A stretch of DNA of 64,000 nucleotides from Burkholderia sp. SRS-46 (GCF_004343775.1 NZ_PTXL01000010.1:124001-188000), one strand, 5' to 3'. Positions 19,601 to 26,390 are shown, counted from the first letter of the stretch. Numbers and translations are program-made. The notes: generated by a model from the sequence alone, not told the origin.

Positions 19601-22374
19601 TGCTCGCCGCGCGTGCGCTCGATGACATTGCCGGCCGCGTCGTATCGATACCGCGTCACGTATCCCTCGGCGTCAATCTCGACACTCAACAGCCCGCGTG
19701 CATTGTAGGCATACCGGGTGTGCGAATCCCGTACCCCTGCGACCGGGATCATCTCGGCAAACGTCCCGTCAGCCACCTGCGCCGCGTCCACCGGATCCGC
19801 ATAGCGAACCGTCTCGATCCGTTCCCCGGCGCTGTTGTAGCGATGCTCGGTCAGATAACCCTGCGCATCGACCGAGCCTCGCAACAGGCCGTCCCGATCG
19901 TAGAAATAGCGCGTGATACGGTCTTGCTCCGGATCAGCGGCCGGCAGCTTGAGCGCCTGGCCGCCGTCAGGCTTGGTGCCCAGCGTTTGTGCGCGCAGCT
20001 CTGCGCTGGCGCGGTTGCTGTATGCCGTCTGCGTCAGCAAGCGCCCTTGCGGATCGTAGTCGAATCGCGTCACGCCTCCGTCTGCATCGATCTCCACTCG
20101 CGTCAACTGATTGGGCGGAGGCAGGTAGCCGTTCCATGACACCCGATCCTGTTCTGTCGTGCTCGGCCGCAAACCGAGACTGTCCAGCGACGCGGCCTGA
20201 CCGGACGGCGTTCGCTCCACCGGCTTACCGGATGCGCCGACCAGGGTCGCAAGTTGCGCCGCGTTCAACCGAGTCGCGTACGTTAGCGTGCGAATCGTGC
20301 TGTCCTGCTTTGAGCCGTACTGATATTCCGTGACGGTGCCGTCCGGCCCGATCGTCGCGGTCCGCTGTCTGACCTCGTTGTACAGATAGTGCGTGATCCG
20401 CCCATCCTCATCGGTCACCATGCGCAACTGACCATCCGCGTCGTACGCGTTTTTTCGTTGCGACAGCACGCGCCCTTGCGACGTGTCTGTTACTGCAACG
20501 AGCTCGCCCGCCGCGTTATACGTGGACGTGCGCAGCAGTCCGTTTGTGTACGTCACCGCAACCGTATGCTGGACATCGTCGTACTGGTACGTCGTCACCG
20601 ACTGATCAAATCCCGTTGCGCTCAGGATCCGACCAAGCCCGTCGTAGGTAAATTGCTCGACGACTTCGCGCCCTGGCTGCCCCACATAGCGTTGCAGCAG
20701 GCGACCGGCGCCATCGTAGACGTATCGGACCTGGGCAATTCCGCCTCCGGCCGTGCCGTCCGATTGCAGCGTTTCGTAGCGCGTTTCGCCCGCCACGTTG
20801 CCGCGAAAATCGTAGGTCGTATCGACACGTACCGCCTGATCCAACCGAGCCGAGTCCTTGACCCAACTGTCCAGGCTCGCCAGCGTCACAGGCGCGTCGC
20901 CCTTCAACATGCCGGTGTCGTATGCCCCGGATCGGTAGTGGATCTCCGACACGCGCTGGCCGATCGCGTTGTACCGGTATTCCGTCACACGCCCTGCCGC
21001 GCTGACCGTATAGCGCAAGTGACCCACGCTGTCATACGCGTAGCGTGTGACACTCCCGGTTGCCGCACCACTTCCGTAGACGGCCTCACTCAGCAACAGG
21101 TTGTCGGTGCCGTATCGGCGCTCGACCCGCGCGATCTCCGCGCCGTCCTGCGTCTCGCGCGTTCCACTCAAGTTACCAGTCGGGTCGTAGGTCAGCACCA
21201 GCACCCGGCCATTCGGTGTCTCGAGTCGCGCCAGGTTGCCTTTGTCGTCGTATTGGTAGCGGGTGTCCTTCGTTTGCCCGCCGCTTACCTTCGCGCGGGT
21301 TTGCGTCAGACGCCCTGCATCGTCATAGCTCAACACCTGCACGTTACCCAGCGGATCTGTCACCGTGGTCTGACGCTGGGCCGCGTCGTAGTTCAGGCTC
21401 GTGACTCGCACCACCCCACTATCCGCCGCCTGTGCAATTGTCGCCACGCGCCAGTCGGCCCCAACCTGGACATACGTGAAACTCAGCTTGGAACCGTCCG
21501 ATTGCGTCAGGGACGCAATCCGGCTGCTTGCACCGTCGTACGCATACTTCGTCGTGTATACCTTGCCGTCCGCGACGCTATTGTCCTCGGGCGTCAGATC
21601 CACCGTCACCACCGACAGGCGGCCCTGCTCGTCATACGCATAACGCACCGTCGTCGCCAGCTTGTCCGGCCCGCTCTCCTGGTGATACGACGTGCGCAGC
21701 GCACTCAAGCGTCCAGCAGCGTCATAGTCGAGGGTGGTCACGTCGCCACCTGACGTCGTGACGGTTGCCAGCCGCCCGTTGGCGTCGTAGGTGTAGGTTG
21801 TCGCATTGCCGTCGCGGTCTCGGCTCTCAACTACGCGTCCTTGGGCGCCGTACCGTTCGGTCAATCGTTGCTGGCCATCACGCCATACCCACGCATTGCT
21901 GGCTGCATCGAACGCGAGCGTCGCCCGCGTGCTCGATGGCGCCGCCACGGACGCGCCTCCGTTCGCCCCGTCTGTCACCGATACGCCAGACTGAGCCGTC
22001 GACACGTATGCCGCGGACGCCGCGTCGTATTTGAATACCGTTTGCGAGCCATCCCAATCGGTCAGCGTGACTGTGCTGCCGACGCTATTCAACGCGCCGC
22101 TCAAGCTACCCACCGAACGCGTCGTCCCTGATTGCCAGCCGTCCCCCGTCAATTGGCCCATGCTGTTGTAGGCGCGATAAATCGCACCGTTCACGCCGCG
22201 TCCCAACAATAGCTGGTCGCGATCCTGCAGCATTAGGTTGCCATTCGACGCGTTCACAAAGATCCGTTCGCCCGATTGTCCGAATGACGCATTGCCCAGC
22301 ACGCCGCTATTCCCCAGCCCCAATGCCGACGACATTTGCAGGCCCAGCCCTTGGCCCGTGACGATCGCTACCAT
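7651..22374 (-). CDS. Giant Rhs/YD-repeat polymorphic toxin with JAMM-like tip
   Basis: The start is ATG 22372-22374 (MVAIVTGQGLGLQMSS), preceded by GGGAG at nine bases, giving 4,907 residues. YD/RHS repeats (YxxxGxL...YDxxGR) fill residues ~130-2740 and ~3560-4200 and should form the hollow beta-cocoon that houses the toxin. Between them lies ~800 residues of beta-rich, Ig-like sequence without YD motifs. Next come a LysM-like peptidoglycan-binding module (~4239-4289), a proline-rich linker, a glycine/alanine-rich hydrophobic segment (from ~4325) and the ~230-residue pre-tip also seen in the orphan modules. The last ~110 residues carry YHTHPGGTPWASSSD (His4858, His4860, Asp4871), close to the JAMM/MPN zinc (iso)peptidase motif. 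No PAAR domain, Sec signal or DPxGL motif was seen, so the export route is unclear. Confidence 0.9.
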   Translation of the reverse strand: MVAIVTGQGLGLQMSSALGLGNSGVLGNASFGQSGERIFVNASNGNLMLQDRDQLLLGRGVNGAIYRAYNSMGQLTGDGWQSGTTRSVGSLSGALNSVGSTVTLTDWDGSQTVFKYDAASAAYVSTAQSGVSVTDGANGGASVAAPSSTRATLAFDAASNAWVWRDGQQRLTERYGAQGRVVESRDRDGNATTYTYDANGRLATVTTSGGDVTTLDYDAAGRLSALRTSYHQESGPDKLATTVRYAYDEQGRLSVVTVDLTPEDNSVADGKVYTTKYAYDGASSRIASLTQSDGSKLSFTYVQVGADWRVATIAQAADSGVVRVTSLNYDAAQRQTTVTDPLGNVQVLSYDDAGRLTQTRAKVSGGQTKDTRYQYDDKGNLARLETPNGRVLVLTYDPTGNLSGTRETQDGAEIARVERRYGTDNLLLSEAVYGSGAATGSVTRYAYDSVGHLRYTVSAAGRVTEYRYNAIGQRVSEIHYRSGAYDTGMLKGDAPVTLASLDSWVKDSARLDQAVRVDTTYDFRGNVAGETRYETLQSDGTAGGGIAQVRYVYDGAGRLLQRYVGQPGREVVEQFTYDGLGRILSATGFDQSVTTYQYDDVQHTVAVTYTNGLLRTSTYNAAGELVAVTDTSQGRVLSQRKNAYDADGQLRMVTDEDGRITHYLYNEVRQRTATIGPDGTVTEYQYGSKQDSTIRTLTYATRLNAAQLATLVGASGKPVERTPSGQAASLDSLGLRPSTTEQDRVSWNGYLPPPNQLTRVEIDADGGVTRFDYDPQGRLLTQTAYSNRASAELRAQTLGTKPDGGQALKLPAADPEQDRITRYFYDRDGLLRGSVDAQGYLTEHRYNSAGERIETVRYADPVDAAQVADGTFAEMIPVAGVRDSHTRYAYNARGLLSVEIDAEGYVTRYRYDAAGNVIERTRGEQITMMPVDKALLSLPVTFQASGAVGSVVEVWVDGRKMGSVTLDGAGFNAYSVTATDLKQLEGHTVDFRRASTGETVSVREVRLNDVVLSRNGGQPDIRGSRPVVEASFMLEPAVLLATAKPLGQVEQTTYSYDAMNRLLGRTTSSVTGTSAATYTYDKMGRVVSQTVAGRTTTNRYDAQGRLVWQLTGEGSAALADLGPYATQAAIDGVWNQWGVKYAYDAAGLRVSMTDVNKLTTFYYYDANGNVVNTVNPAGEVVGHRRDAFGNIEQTTVYAVRLPAATLSKLKGGLISVDLANSFAALYNADASRTRFTYSTAGRLTKQVDSMGYATDFAYDTFGDVKSRSQDVANGVRQVIAYDYDRVGHQVRQAMDPTGLNLITKAVYDAFGRLVQSVDANGMTRSTEYDRNGRKVVVTDGMGQTRMTYDAFDNVLTRTDRLGNTTRYAYDAKNRQTTMTTPEGIVCITKYNEAGQEIAIVDGRGNTVTHEYDRDGRLVKSSDAANIHLYQHDTSGRLYAESDSQNVTIIYEFDAAGRVITRANSEGFGERPTTTRYEFDAKGQKIRTTEPTGVVTDTRYDLNGRAITVIVDPNGLKLTTTFTYDATGKVLTTTEGTGTESAKVTRNSYDGVGRLIERTIDPAGLNIATRYAYDGVGNMVAETNALGGVTHYVYDTEGRQTWIVGPAGAAVHFERDAEGRILTRETFAIPLNVSNLPEKLTHTQLSGLISRSKQDEVEYNVYDRDGRMRYAINALGYVKEQVYDASGNVIRTIAYGGPITVSSRMTPQAVANELVRLDDAARAATRITRVVYDNTNRQAAVIDAEGFVTRISYNPHGNVTSRVQYATRRYTANDDPDLPALTSIMATWGVPDTEISNVRVSKTFYDSSDRVRFTVDAVGHVIEHKYDVTGRQFAILRYVGPNLAAVKAWTIEDLKKVLASTIYASSTGYRYDSAGRLCETIDAIGTSTRYELDALGRAINTVVAPGTSQQSTTHAVYDLAGNLIEKTQAYGTAQATTTRYAYDAAGRQIAATDARGVELAQQDTTWALAERQARGLVDKAGKALTAAQLSEDQKRVLQQAYSSTQAYDAVGQLIEKVDALHNTTRYRYDAFGNQVVVTDPLSATTVKFYDKLNRLIAQVSPDNWVVGTQYNGFGDVTQVTDYRLARSGASDDAWKQDGWKSDLSAILPPSDVADAVTRMEYDKVGRLIKSTDAEGHGESYEYNGLGYRIRRTNKLGSVFSYTYDSLGRLVTETLPVTSGGKPVVNRYQYDLWGNVTSLTRAEGLPEQTTTSYSYDMLGRRYTETTSAVSGTTVNPVTSKAFAYDVRGNLTAQYDVGGKVTTWYYDAANRRTGEVSPTGTLTLWKYDAAGNVTSTRIFGDPVKPTQGSQPPVPVDPSNVRETRTVYDASGRLIESRVINVATGYFDPTAGEDQRGEYFITSGSELVTRWEYDGRGAMIAKTDPAGGRTLFFYNGSGKKTLEIDAKGFGTAYTLNERGDVTREIRFAKPYPDPVTANPSLGASLIASWPRSDDDRITEYTWDRNGRKTSETRLNVQSATVDGNGKLAQSFGNATTQYAYDGEGHLLRKVDANGQEYGFQYDAVGRQTAQTSPQFADYKGRLVRTTTTFTYDGIDNVINESVSAGDGTPNHVYTYTYYKGTKQVEHVTDQQGQATYYSYDTAGNVTQTRIAYRDADGVERQLNTDIRYDASNREVARSTNAVGRTSGTPNLTGTSIELRYNVYGELTGRRTNGGGPNGEWQEYTDYNNAGWVVRSNFNDGISHLYMHDRNGNATLKVESMGTDLRGLVVATGQDLEKLLQRTDMMQTFTRYDARNQVIQIRQPKTSGSVPRISFSPVDIPIDGGVFANTQLSIGGWIEKRNRPVPGPAQPIESGSIFEGSTAGIGPAAFALNWTPGIALGPGKRYSIDSIDLRLQDLSGEYNLEARVSWELTEDNGSAPRVGNLTAVLPSHGGAAKIPLGLESIQDFVLGTKFLNNIQFKYKLEIYATPKGGGSSAELVGSTDQKIDLVMPESGSVQIGNPARTEESLVYLSVPTSQLVFPQRAMVGLNWTPHGMWMAVPFTINSIDLALPDLKGRYGAYDLEARVSWQVGDTSYKPERGNLTTVLPSDGGSATIPINRVFTRFPNDAFFEYTVEFYAKSKSGNGPPEMIGSTTQRVSMLNIVDDRTVFTPRKDGDAFFELSTAKNKFTLAQHSLPDGARGALYYRPAGSNSTFQQLQKSPGSQPNSFSVDLGSLPDGDYEMIFMAVSDGSDGREAGTLLRRDGYRAHVEHSGSSTMTPEPIPVDQESSRAGFLADASGNYIWTSPRTLNLFSARDSALHLADHIVVKVRQQGVMVWNEERTLWRDPVTGAFGIDLSGYKPGNLDLQIDLYAASGQKLDTTIGTVGLSGDQASPSFTIGYLADLKSTVVFHSQPADTDYIMVSWEQNGTTRYERVTRLGNGEFTWDVKASGMVPQPGQPYGYAIKYTAYDAAGQPVAMGAGDISVGMAGNMQVMLKGSERPSMFEFKPTGADGKPLAEATELVLYYRQSTVKDHAYDRPFTEVTLKRDASGRFILDASALSTRAEFEYRYVAKDASGKVLSERQSYFLTGTRNNPVTNVDIVGVIDQTAKDMTIDRLQQHNAFREVSAERDGRGNWTASSYNTMGLLTLKREPKVSVTLTNGAKIEVEPETRFYYDLTGNLIGMKDANGNLTTQQWNYGTAKPAVAKSWDALGYSKVSQYDGFGNLRTTLDELGRRTDYIYDARNRLIEVDRPVLANGKRSIDRYEYDALDRRVAHVDALGGRERTYYDADGRITKTVSAAGRTVQYDYRWASNIRSLGTAAMGGWARTTTNANGMKTVDETDQFGRVTQHTDLGGHVFQYTYDWAGLVTKQTGTSGQNVDYSYYSNGLVRSIVDNATKTQSLYEYDGDGNRTAEYFSNFGDAYVFAQSQVKYDALNRVTAIEDDTYKVYYEYDAVGNRRRMLAKYTDLVGHHERTQDYWYEYDALNRFTVSMGGLSAAPATDPNDKSVRIVNGARGEEGVQLGYNAAGERVLATYAKDGRTERYTYDANGYLETQSVNDIVVQQRTNDLLGRVTGTVERDAATGKVVTSVERSWDADSIQKQERDNLNRVTSVYTRMADGTLTRVETNPDDASNTRTVSTYTYEWWDSAKQSQITTQASNPNAPGWRPASSYFNYDANGNLKSTYDDGGNDPGKARAFQYWTDLRGQVQRRDELRGVSVDANGRIMGAEGDRKHNYYYLNGNRVGNQGNDGIDRVDYMQELAGKLGKGSENQYRVFTPVSTADFDENYMAINGVYPATSPGQWTVRDGETLKSIASALWGDSSLWYILADANGLKGGDELRPGQLLTVPNKVTNVHNTSTTFKPYDPGKAIGDTQPTLPAPPPPPGPGGCGGFLSIIAIVVAVVATVYTAGATSGLLGVTATGAGATAGGGLGSLGVATLSGSVTGGALGAASGVVAAGVGGAVGALASQGVMVAAGQQRGLDWGGVALSAFSAGSMSALGGSSAMAAVKSGLGQTGSAVASGAARSVMTQGLGVITGAQRSFDWTSVAASAIAAGAGSAVGQTALGQTPFVGSVASGVTAGAASTLVRGGSLSRDIGAIAADAVASTVGNMVASNVQAASVDSTTRRTQDAIAAVGGQILPGGLGGVGSGFVAPEPAYSNAALLYGAYGGLVDTTPTTYSSASTLYGPGMGVPVAPTPLAGEPFQLRLGEPNPGVQVADAGDLFGRLAQNSSARTDAMMSAYPLPRLDPLAGQPKLVPLDAATARAGSDAAFMRLMETQHSQPIGGLMANAAYQATGNASYAGLVADAAGPLDALWAPRGGAGASVASIRRGLANVGAVERLLYGARVGEGLPGGEGVPIAARPTPAQLESLTVKHNVEFAVTYQLGPGKGGGGGQYFLFSGEKGAVDIPIRNDSIFIYHTHPGGTPWASSSDMKIMQLLEISGSPQRSSQVVPVGNDVIRFNKNSSRY
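8068..8778. repeat. Duplicated Rhs pre-tip segment, copy B
   Basis: Partner of the segment at 1298-2008. It encodes the ~230 residues just before the variable tip of the main Rhs protein. DNA similarity stops at the start of the tip (8068) and near 8778, where the main gene continues into the shared Rhs body. Confidence 0.85.
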
Positions 22375-22539
22375 GCGCTTGTACTCCCGTATTCGTTGTG
22401 GTTGCCGCTCGGCCGGAGAGGTCGAACGCGGCATATGCACGGGAGTAATCAGTGGCGTTTGGAATTCGTTTAGCGAATCAGTCAAAGAGTTACATTTTGT
22501 TACATAATGATCGACGGCTGGCGGAGCGTCGCTCCACTC

Positions 22540-22820
22540 TGGTTCCAAGATTCGTCCGGCCCATGCGCTCGGATGTCGGACACCCTGCCGGCAGGGTGTG
22601 CAGCGTCAACAATTGACGACCAGCAGGCCACCGATGATCGCGGATGCCGAGCGGCCGACGGAACTCAGACCCGTATCCCGAACCGAGCACGAGCAGCACC
22701 GCGCCGAGCAGCGCAGCGAAAGTCGTCATCATGATCGGATGCACGCGGGCCAGGCAGGCCTCATAGAGGGCGCGGGGCGTGTCGCCGGCGCGCTGCCGTT
22801 CGAAGGCGAAATCGATGGCT
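22540..22820 (-). pseudogene. RND multidrug efflux pump, C-terminal remnant
   Basis: The minus strand encodes RQRAGDTPRALYEACLARVH, then PIMMTTFAALLGAVLLVLGS, then RRPLGI, and in a shifted frame QLLTLHTLPAG. This is the C-terminal region of MdtB/MuxB-type RND transporters (normally ~1,040 residues, usual ending RRPLGIAIVGGLLLSQ followed by TLYTTP). Only ~95 residues survive and at least one frameshift is present. No ribosome binding site or start belongs to it. It abuts the start region of the Rhs gene and is likely a deletion scar. Confidence 0.75.
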
Positions 22821-22908
22821 TGCGCGCTGCCACTGAATTCGACGGGGAGGCCTGCCGGAGATCTGAGTGCCGACACGGCTCGAGCGAAGGCTACGGCCGC
22901 TTTGCCCG

Positions 22909-23073
22909 TTCGCTGCCATCGCGGACGATCCGCCGGCCGAAGTTGCGGCCGCCAGTCACGATAGGTGCATCGTGCCAGTCAAGTCGTCGAACGTTGACGC
23001 CTGGCTCGCGCCGGATCCGTCCCGCCGCACCGAGCTGCGCGAGATCCTGGTCGACCGCGAACGGCCCTACTAG
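22909..23073 (+). pseudogene. SRAP/YedK peptidase, C-terminal remnant
   Basis: The plus strand reads FAAIADDPPAEVAAASHDRC, then IVPVKSSNVDAWLAPDPS, then RRTELREILVDRERPY and stop. This matches the C-terminus of the second, longer SRAP pseudogene at 23625-24541 almost residue for residue. Everything N-terminal is missing, including the catalytic Cys. It sits back to back with the RND remnant, so a duplication followed by deletion is likely. Confidence 0.75.
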
Positions 23074-23624
23074 GCCACCCCTTGATTTCAATGCTTTTTA
23101 CCGGGGTAGCCCAAAAAAGCACCGGCGGCCGCGCGATTTCGTGAACGGTACGCGCACTGCAGTGGATAAGAGCATTTAAATGTCGGCTCTTAATCAGGAC
23201 ACAGATCCTACCTACCCCTCTAAATCCACCCGCGGCTATGCCGCGGCTTCACGCGGGCTTCGTCCGCTTGCCAGGACAACACCATCTCACCGCATGCGCT
23301 ACCCACCGGCAGGCGTAAGCGCTACCACAAGGGCCTCCCCATAAAAGCAACGGCGGGGTGCTTCACTCGGCTGGTGGGCGTGGGCGCGGAGAGACTTACG
23401 ATATCCACACGTTAAAAAACCAGCTTTGCAGGAGGGGGTATTCCAAATACGCAACTAACAGTCAAACGCATTTCGCCCCAAGACTTGGCGCCCTGCCCCT
23501 GCATACCCCCTGTCTACAAGAAGGAGCGCCGGCCAACGTCCCATGGCACCGCGTATGTATTTCCGTTCGCACATCGCGACCGCGCGGTGCTCTGTCGAAA
23601 AGTCGACGTCTATGGGAGGCAATC
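23074..23624. other. No gene recognised between the two SRAP remnants
   Basis: About 550 bases without a supported frame. A GC-rich hairpin (CCGCGGC/GCCGCGG, near 23230-23246) is present. I see no promoter motif, repeat boundary or RNA gene. Confidence 0.4.
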
Positions 23625-24541
23625 ATGTGCTACTCCGCAAAAATTCAAGCCGATTACCGCGAGTACGTGCGCCTCTACGGCGCAGACATCGACGTCGATA
23701 CGTTTCGGGAACTGTACTTTGAGCGCGCCGCGCGCGGCGTGGTGAAGATCCCGCAGGCCGTCGACGCCGCGTTACTGGCCGCGCCGGTCAGCGACGACAT
23801 CACGTCAGCGATCCACGACTACAGGAATCGTCGCATCGGCGCGCTCGAGACCGAACTCTTCGCGCTGTGAACACGGCTCACGGCGGCCGAGCGCAAGCTG
23901 CAGCTGAAAGTCACCAAGGCCGCAAGCGAAGACGCCAGGATCGCCACCGACAAAATCGCCGCGGCGCTGCGCAACCTCAACGACCTCCGCCGACAAGACC
24001 TGCGGGATGGCGATTCACGGATTTTCCCCGGTTGGTACGCGCCCGTCCTGATCGAGCTGGACGGCAAGCGCCTGGTCGTGCCCATGCGCTATCGATGCCG
24101 CTTGCCGGGCTGGACCGAGGCAGACGAGAAAAAGAAGCCCGGCTGCTATAACAGCCGCGTCACTTCACTTTCCACGGCCTGGCGCAAGGTGTTCGGCTAC
24201 ACGCACGGTATTGTGCTCGCCGAGACTTTTTTTAGCACGTCGACCGCGATGGCCAGGATGTCGTGTTGCGTTTCGGCCCGACACCACCGCAGCAAATGCA
24301 GCTCGCCTGCTTGTGGACGCGAACCGAGATTCCCGGCGCGGCCGACCTCTGGTCATTCGCCGCGATCACCGACGAACCGCCGCCGGAAGTTGCCGCCGCC
24401 GGCCACGACCGCTGCCCCGTGCCGATCAAGTCGTCGAACGTCGACGCCTGGCTCGCGCCGGATCCGTCCCGGCGCGCCGACCTACGCGAGATCTTGGCTG
24501 ACCGAGAACGGCCCTACTACGAGCATCAACTGGCAGCGTAA
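23625..24541 (+). pseudogene. SOS-associated SRAP/YedK (HMCES-like) peptidase, inactivated
   Basis: Start ATG 23625 has an excellent GGGAGG site. The protein begins MCYSAKIQADYREYVR; Cys2 is the residue SRAP proteins use to crosslink abasic sites in single-stranded DNA. The reading is broken twice: an in-frame TGA at 23868-23870, and a slip at the T-run 24227-24233. After the slip the other frame gives FGPTPPQQMQLACLWTRTEI, HDRCPVPIKSSNVDAWLAPD and the end at 24541. All expected blocks (GWYAPVLIELDGKRLVVPMR, KVFGYTHGIVLAETFF) are still recognisable, so the gene was lost recently. A LexA-type box follows, fitting the known SOS link of the family. Confidence 0.8.
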
Positions 24542-24581
24542 TTCGGGGACGGAGTTGAGCGTGCCGGTCCATTGTCATATA

Positions 24582-24597
24582 CTGGATATCCATACAG
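24582..24597. promoter_or_regulatory. LexA (SOS) box candidate
   Basis: CTGGATATCCATACAG has the CTG-N10-CAG form of LexA operators, and the dyad extends outward (ATACTG...CAGTAT). It lies 41 bases after the SRAP pseudogene stop and 75 bases before the next plus-strand gene (24672), in the right place to repress that gene. Confidence 0.65.
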
Positions 24598-24671
24598 TAT
24601 TTTGGCCGGCACACGACGATCAACGTCGATCGGTAGCCGCCACCACCCAGCACAACGGAGCGGCGCACGCG

Positions 24672-24998
24672 ATGACCTCACGGACCCACAATGACGGCGA
24701 CGTTTTGCTCGACGACGGCATCTATTTCATCGAAAACAATCCAGCGGCCGCCCGGGACGGCAACACCGGGCGCCTGATGCGTCGATGCGATCGCACATCG
24801 CGCGACGCCGGCGCCGTCGAATGTGTCGGCGTCTATGAAGTGACGCAGGACGGCAAGTGGCGTGTGGCCATCACCTCCTACTATGACGCTCGAACAGATT
24901 CGGAAACGCACGTGGTTGGTGCCTTCGAGAACAGGCTGGACGCAATCTGTACGCTATGGAAAAGCCGGCACGATGCGATTGGTAGGTATGCTAACTGA
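24672..24998 (+). CDS. Conserved-looking hypothetical protein, possibly SOS-controlled
   Basis: Starting at ATG 24672 the gene encodes 108 residues (MTSRTHNDGDVLLDDGIYFI...). It is soluble and acidic, with a beta-rich middle (GVYEVTQDGKWRVAITSYYD) and a C-terminal helix (LDAICTLWKSRHDAIGRY). I know no function for it. A longer upstream extension in the same frame belongs to the SRAP pseudogene and is not used. The LexA-type box just upstream suggests induction by DNA damage; this is inference. Confidence 0.6.
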   Translation: MTSRTHNDGDVLLDDGIYFIENNPAAARDGNTGRLMRRCDRTSRDAGAVECVGVYEVTQDGKWRVAITSYYDARTDSETHVVGAFENRLDAICTLWKSRHDAIGRYAN

Positions 24999-25059
24999 AC
25001 TGGGAGGCCGGAAAACGACGGCAGTGCTCGAGCATTTCCCACCTTGCTCGTAATCCAAC

Positions 25060-25326
25060 ATGCAGAACCAGAGTCGACCGGAACGCGTGCCGCTGACAGC
25101 AGCTGAATTGCGGCGGATCTATGATGACAACCCCACACCCGCGGTGCGTGCCCTGTTGTGGGAGATCCATCGGTTACGGCTCACCTTGATCCACGTGAAC
25201 GATGTGCGGCGCTGTTTTCACAGTCAGCCGACGAGTGTCCCCACGCCGCTTTGGGACTTGTTTCTCAAGCGCCTGGATGCCGAGCCCTACCTGCGTGACG
25301 GTAACGGAGCTCGGCGCTCTGGCTGA
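25060..25326 (+). CDS. Small hypothetical protein
   Basis: An 88-residue soluble protein (MQNQSRPERVPLTAAELRRI, then ALLWEIHRLRLTLIHVNDVR, then LWDLFLKRLDAEPYL). It looks helical, with repeated heptad-like leucines and arginines, and could bind DNA or another small protein. I do not recognise the family. It lies 62 bases after the preceding small gene on the same strand; both may be cargo of the decayed replicon beside them. Confidence 0.5.
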   Translation: MQNQSRPERVPLTAAELRRIYDDNPTPAVRALLWEIHRLRLTLIHVNDVRRCFHSQPTSVPTPLWDLFLKRLDAEPYLRDGNGARRSG

Positions 25327-25409
25327 GGGTCGGCCGCGCGTGATTCGAAACACAACTAAGCCCCTGCCCCAACATATGCGTTCAAACAAAGACCCGTTGC
25401 GGTCGTCGC

Positions 25410-25630
25410 TCAGAACGCCTTTACCAGCTTCGGCACGCTCGCTTTTGAAGGCTCAAGGTACAGACCAGCCTTCGTTGGGTTTACGTTCGCTGCCGGATAG
25501 ACTTCCAGTACCTGGAGCAGTGCTTGCCGAACAGTTTCCCTAAACTTCTTGTCTTCGGCTGCGCCTGAACCAAATTGCAGTTTCAAAGCTTCCCACGGAG
25601 CCGTGGTCGGACAGACTATTTTTTCTGCCG
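25410..25630 (-). pseudogene. Plasmid replication initiator-like C-terminal remnant A
   Basis: The minus strand ending at TGA 25410-25412 reads TTAPWEALKLQFGSGAAEDK, FRETVRQALLQVLEVYPAAN, and LYLEPSKASVPKLVKAF. This resembles the C-terminal domain of plasmid replication initiators. No start or N-terminal domain is present and other frames are no better. It may be the tail of a second initiator or a displaced part of the one next to it. Confidence 0.45.
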
Positions 25631-25710
25631 GCCTCGCCCTCCGCCGCTATCAATCCCAACATATTGGGCTGATGCGACTGACCTGACGCGCTCTCGATAG
25701 GCGAAAAAAA

Positions 25711-25724
25711 CCGGCTATCGCCGG
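25711..25724 (-). terminator. Rho-independent terminator, minus strand
   Basis: CCGGC-TATC-GCCGG forms a short GC stem. On the minus strand it is followed by seven T's, the canonical intrinsic terminator arrangement. It lies ~30 bases after the stop of the initiator remnant at 25753, whose ancestor it presumably served. Confidence 0.75.
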
Positions 25725-25752
25725 CTTTCTCCTCGAGCGGACCGAGGACCAA

Positions 25753-26390
25753 TTACATTGGGATCGTCCCACCAACCTTACTGCGAAGCCAAGCCGTGTA
25801 GTGAGTTCGTTCCAACACGTCCTTAAACGTTCCCGTCTCAGGCGAGTACGATGACACTTTACCGCCGTCCTCTCCGAACTCACGAACATACTGGGCGCGC
25901 GCTCTCGCGTCAGTGCCTTGATCACGGCTGAGATAGCCCTTGCGCGCACTTCAGCGACCGCATCCGAATCGGAAGATTGAGGTGCAGTACCATTCGACGC
26001 GCTCTTCGCGTCGACTACTTCGATGGTTTCGATATCACCGCCGCCTTCGAACACGGTGCGTGCATAGCCACCAGCACTTCCGCGGATCTTCTTTGCCCGC
26101 TTCCGCTCCTCGACATACGTTACGGTCTTTTGTGCACGATCCGGGTCATGCTGAATCCAGTCAACCGCCAGTCTGTCGGCGATTCCAAGCTTGATCAGTC
26201 GGCGATACGTCTCCGACGCTCGTATCGCCGTTTGCTCTTCTCCACCGTCGTCGTACATCGATCGTTGTGGATTCTCCTCAACCCGAAATCGAATCTTTGA
26301 AACCCGGCGATTGTGCCGCTCATACTCTGCAGTGACCAGGATGTTCGAGACGGTATTCGGGTATGAACATGGTAAGCGCGAATTCCTATC
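25753..26390 (-). pseudogene. Rep_3-like replication initiator remnant B, frameshifted
   Basis: From ~26390 one frame gives ILVTAEYERHNRRVSKIRFR, then ASETYRRLIKLGIADRLAVD, then RKRAKKIRGSAGGYARTVFE. The first block resembles the second winged helix of Rep_3-type initiators; the rest resembles their C-terminal helical region. Near 25935 the frame shifts, and the remainder continues as REFGEDGGKVSSYSPETGTF, then THYTAWLRSKVGGTIPM and TAA at 25753-25755. The N-terminal half is missing. Together with remnant A and the nearby recombinase this suggests an integrated replicon that has decayed. Family call is moderate. Confidence 0.5.

Noticed and set aside
8000..22000. Regular short repeats that could suggest a CRISPR array
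   Set aside because: The periodicity comes from YD/RHS protein repeats; units are degenerate at DNA level and not separated by uniform spacers. The same holds for the adhesin repeats at 33.7-38.6 kb.
22375..22548. Extended N-terminus of the Rhs protein (58 extra codons)
   Set aside because: The extension has no ribosome binding site, whereas ATG 22374 has GGGAG at proper spacing and begins the expected conserved N-terminus.
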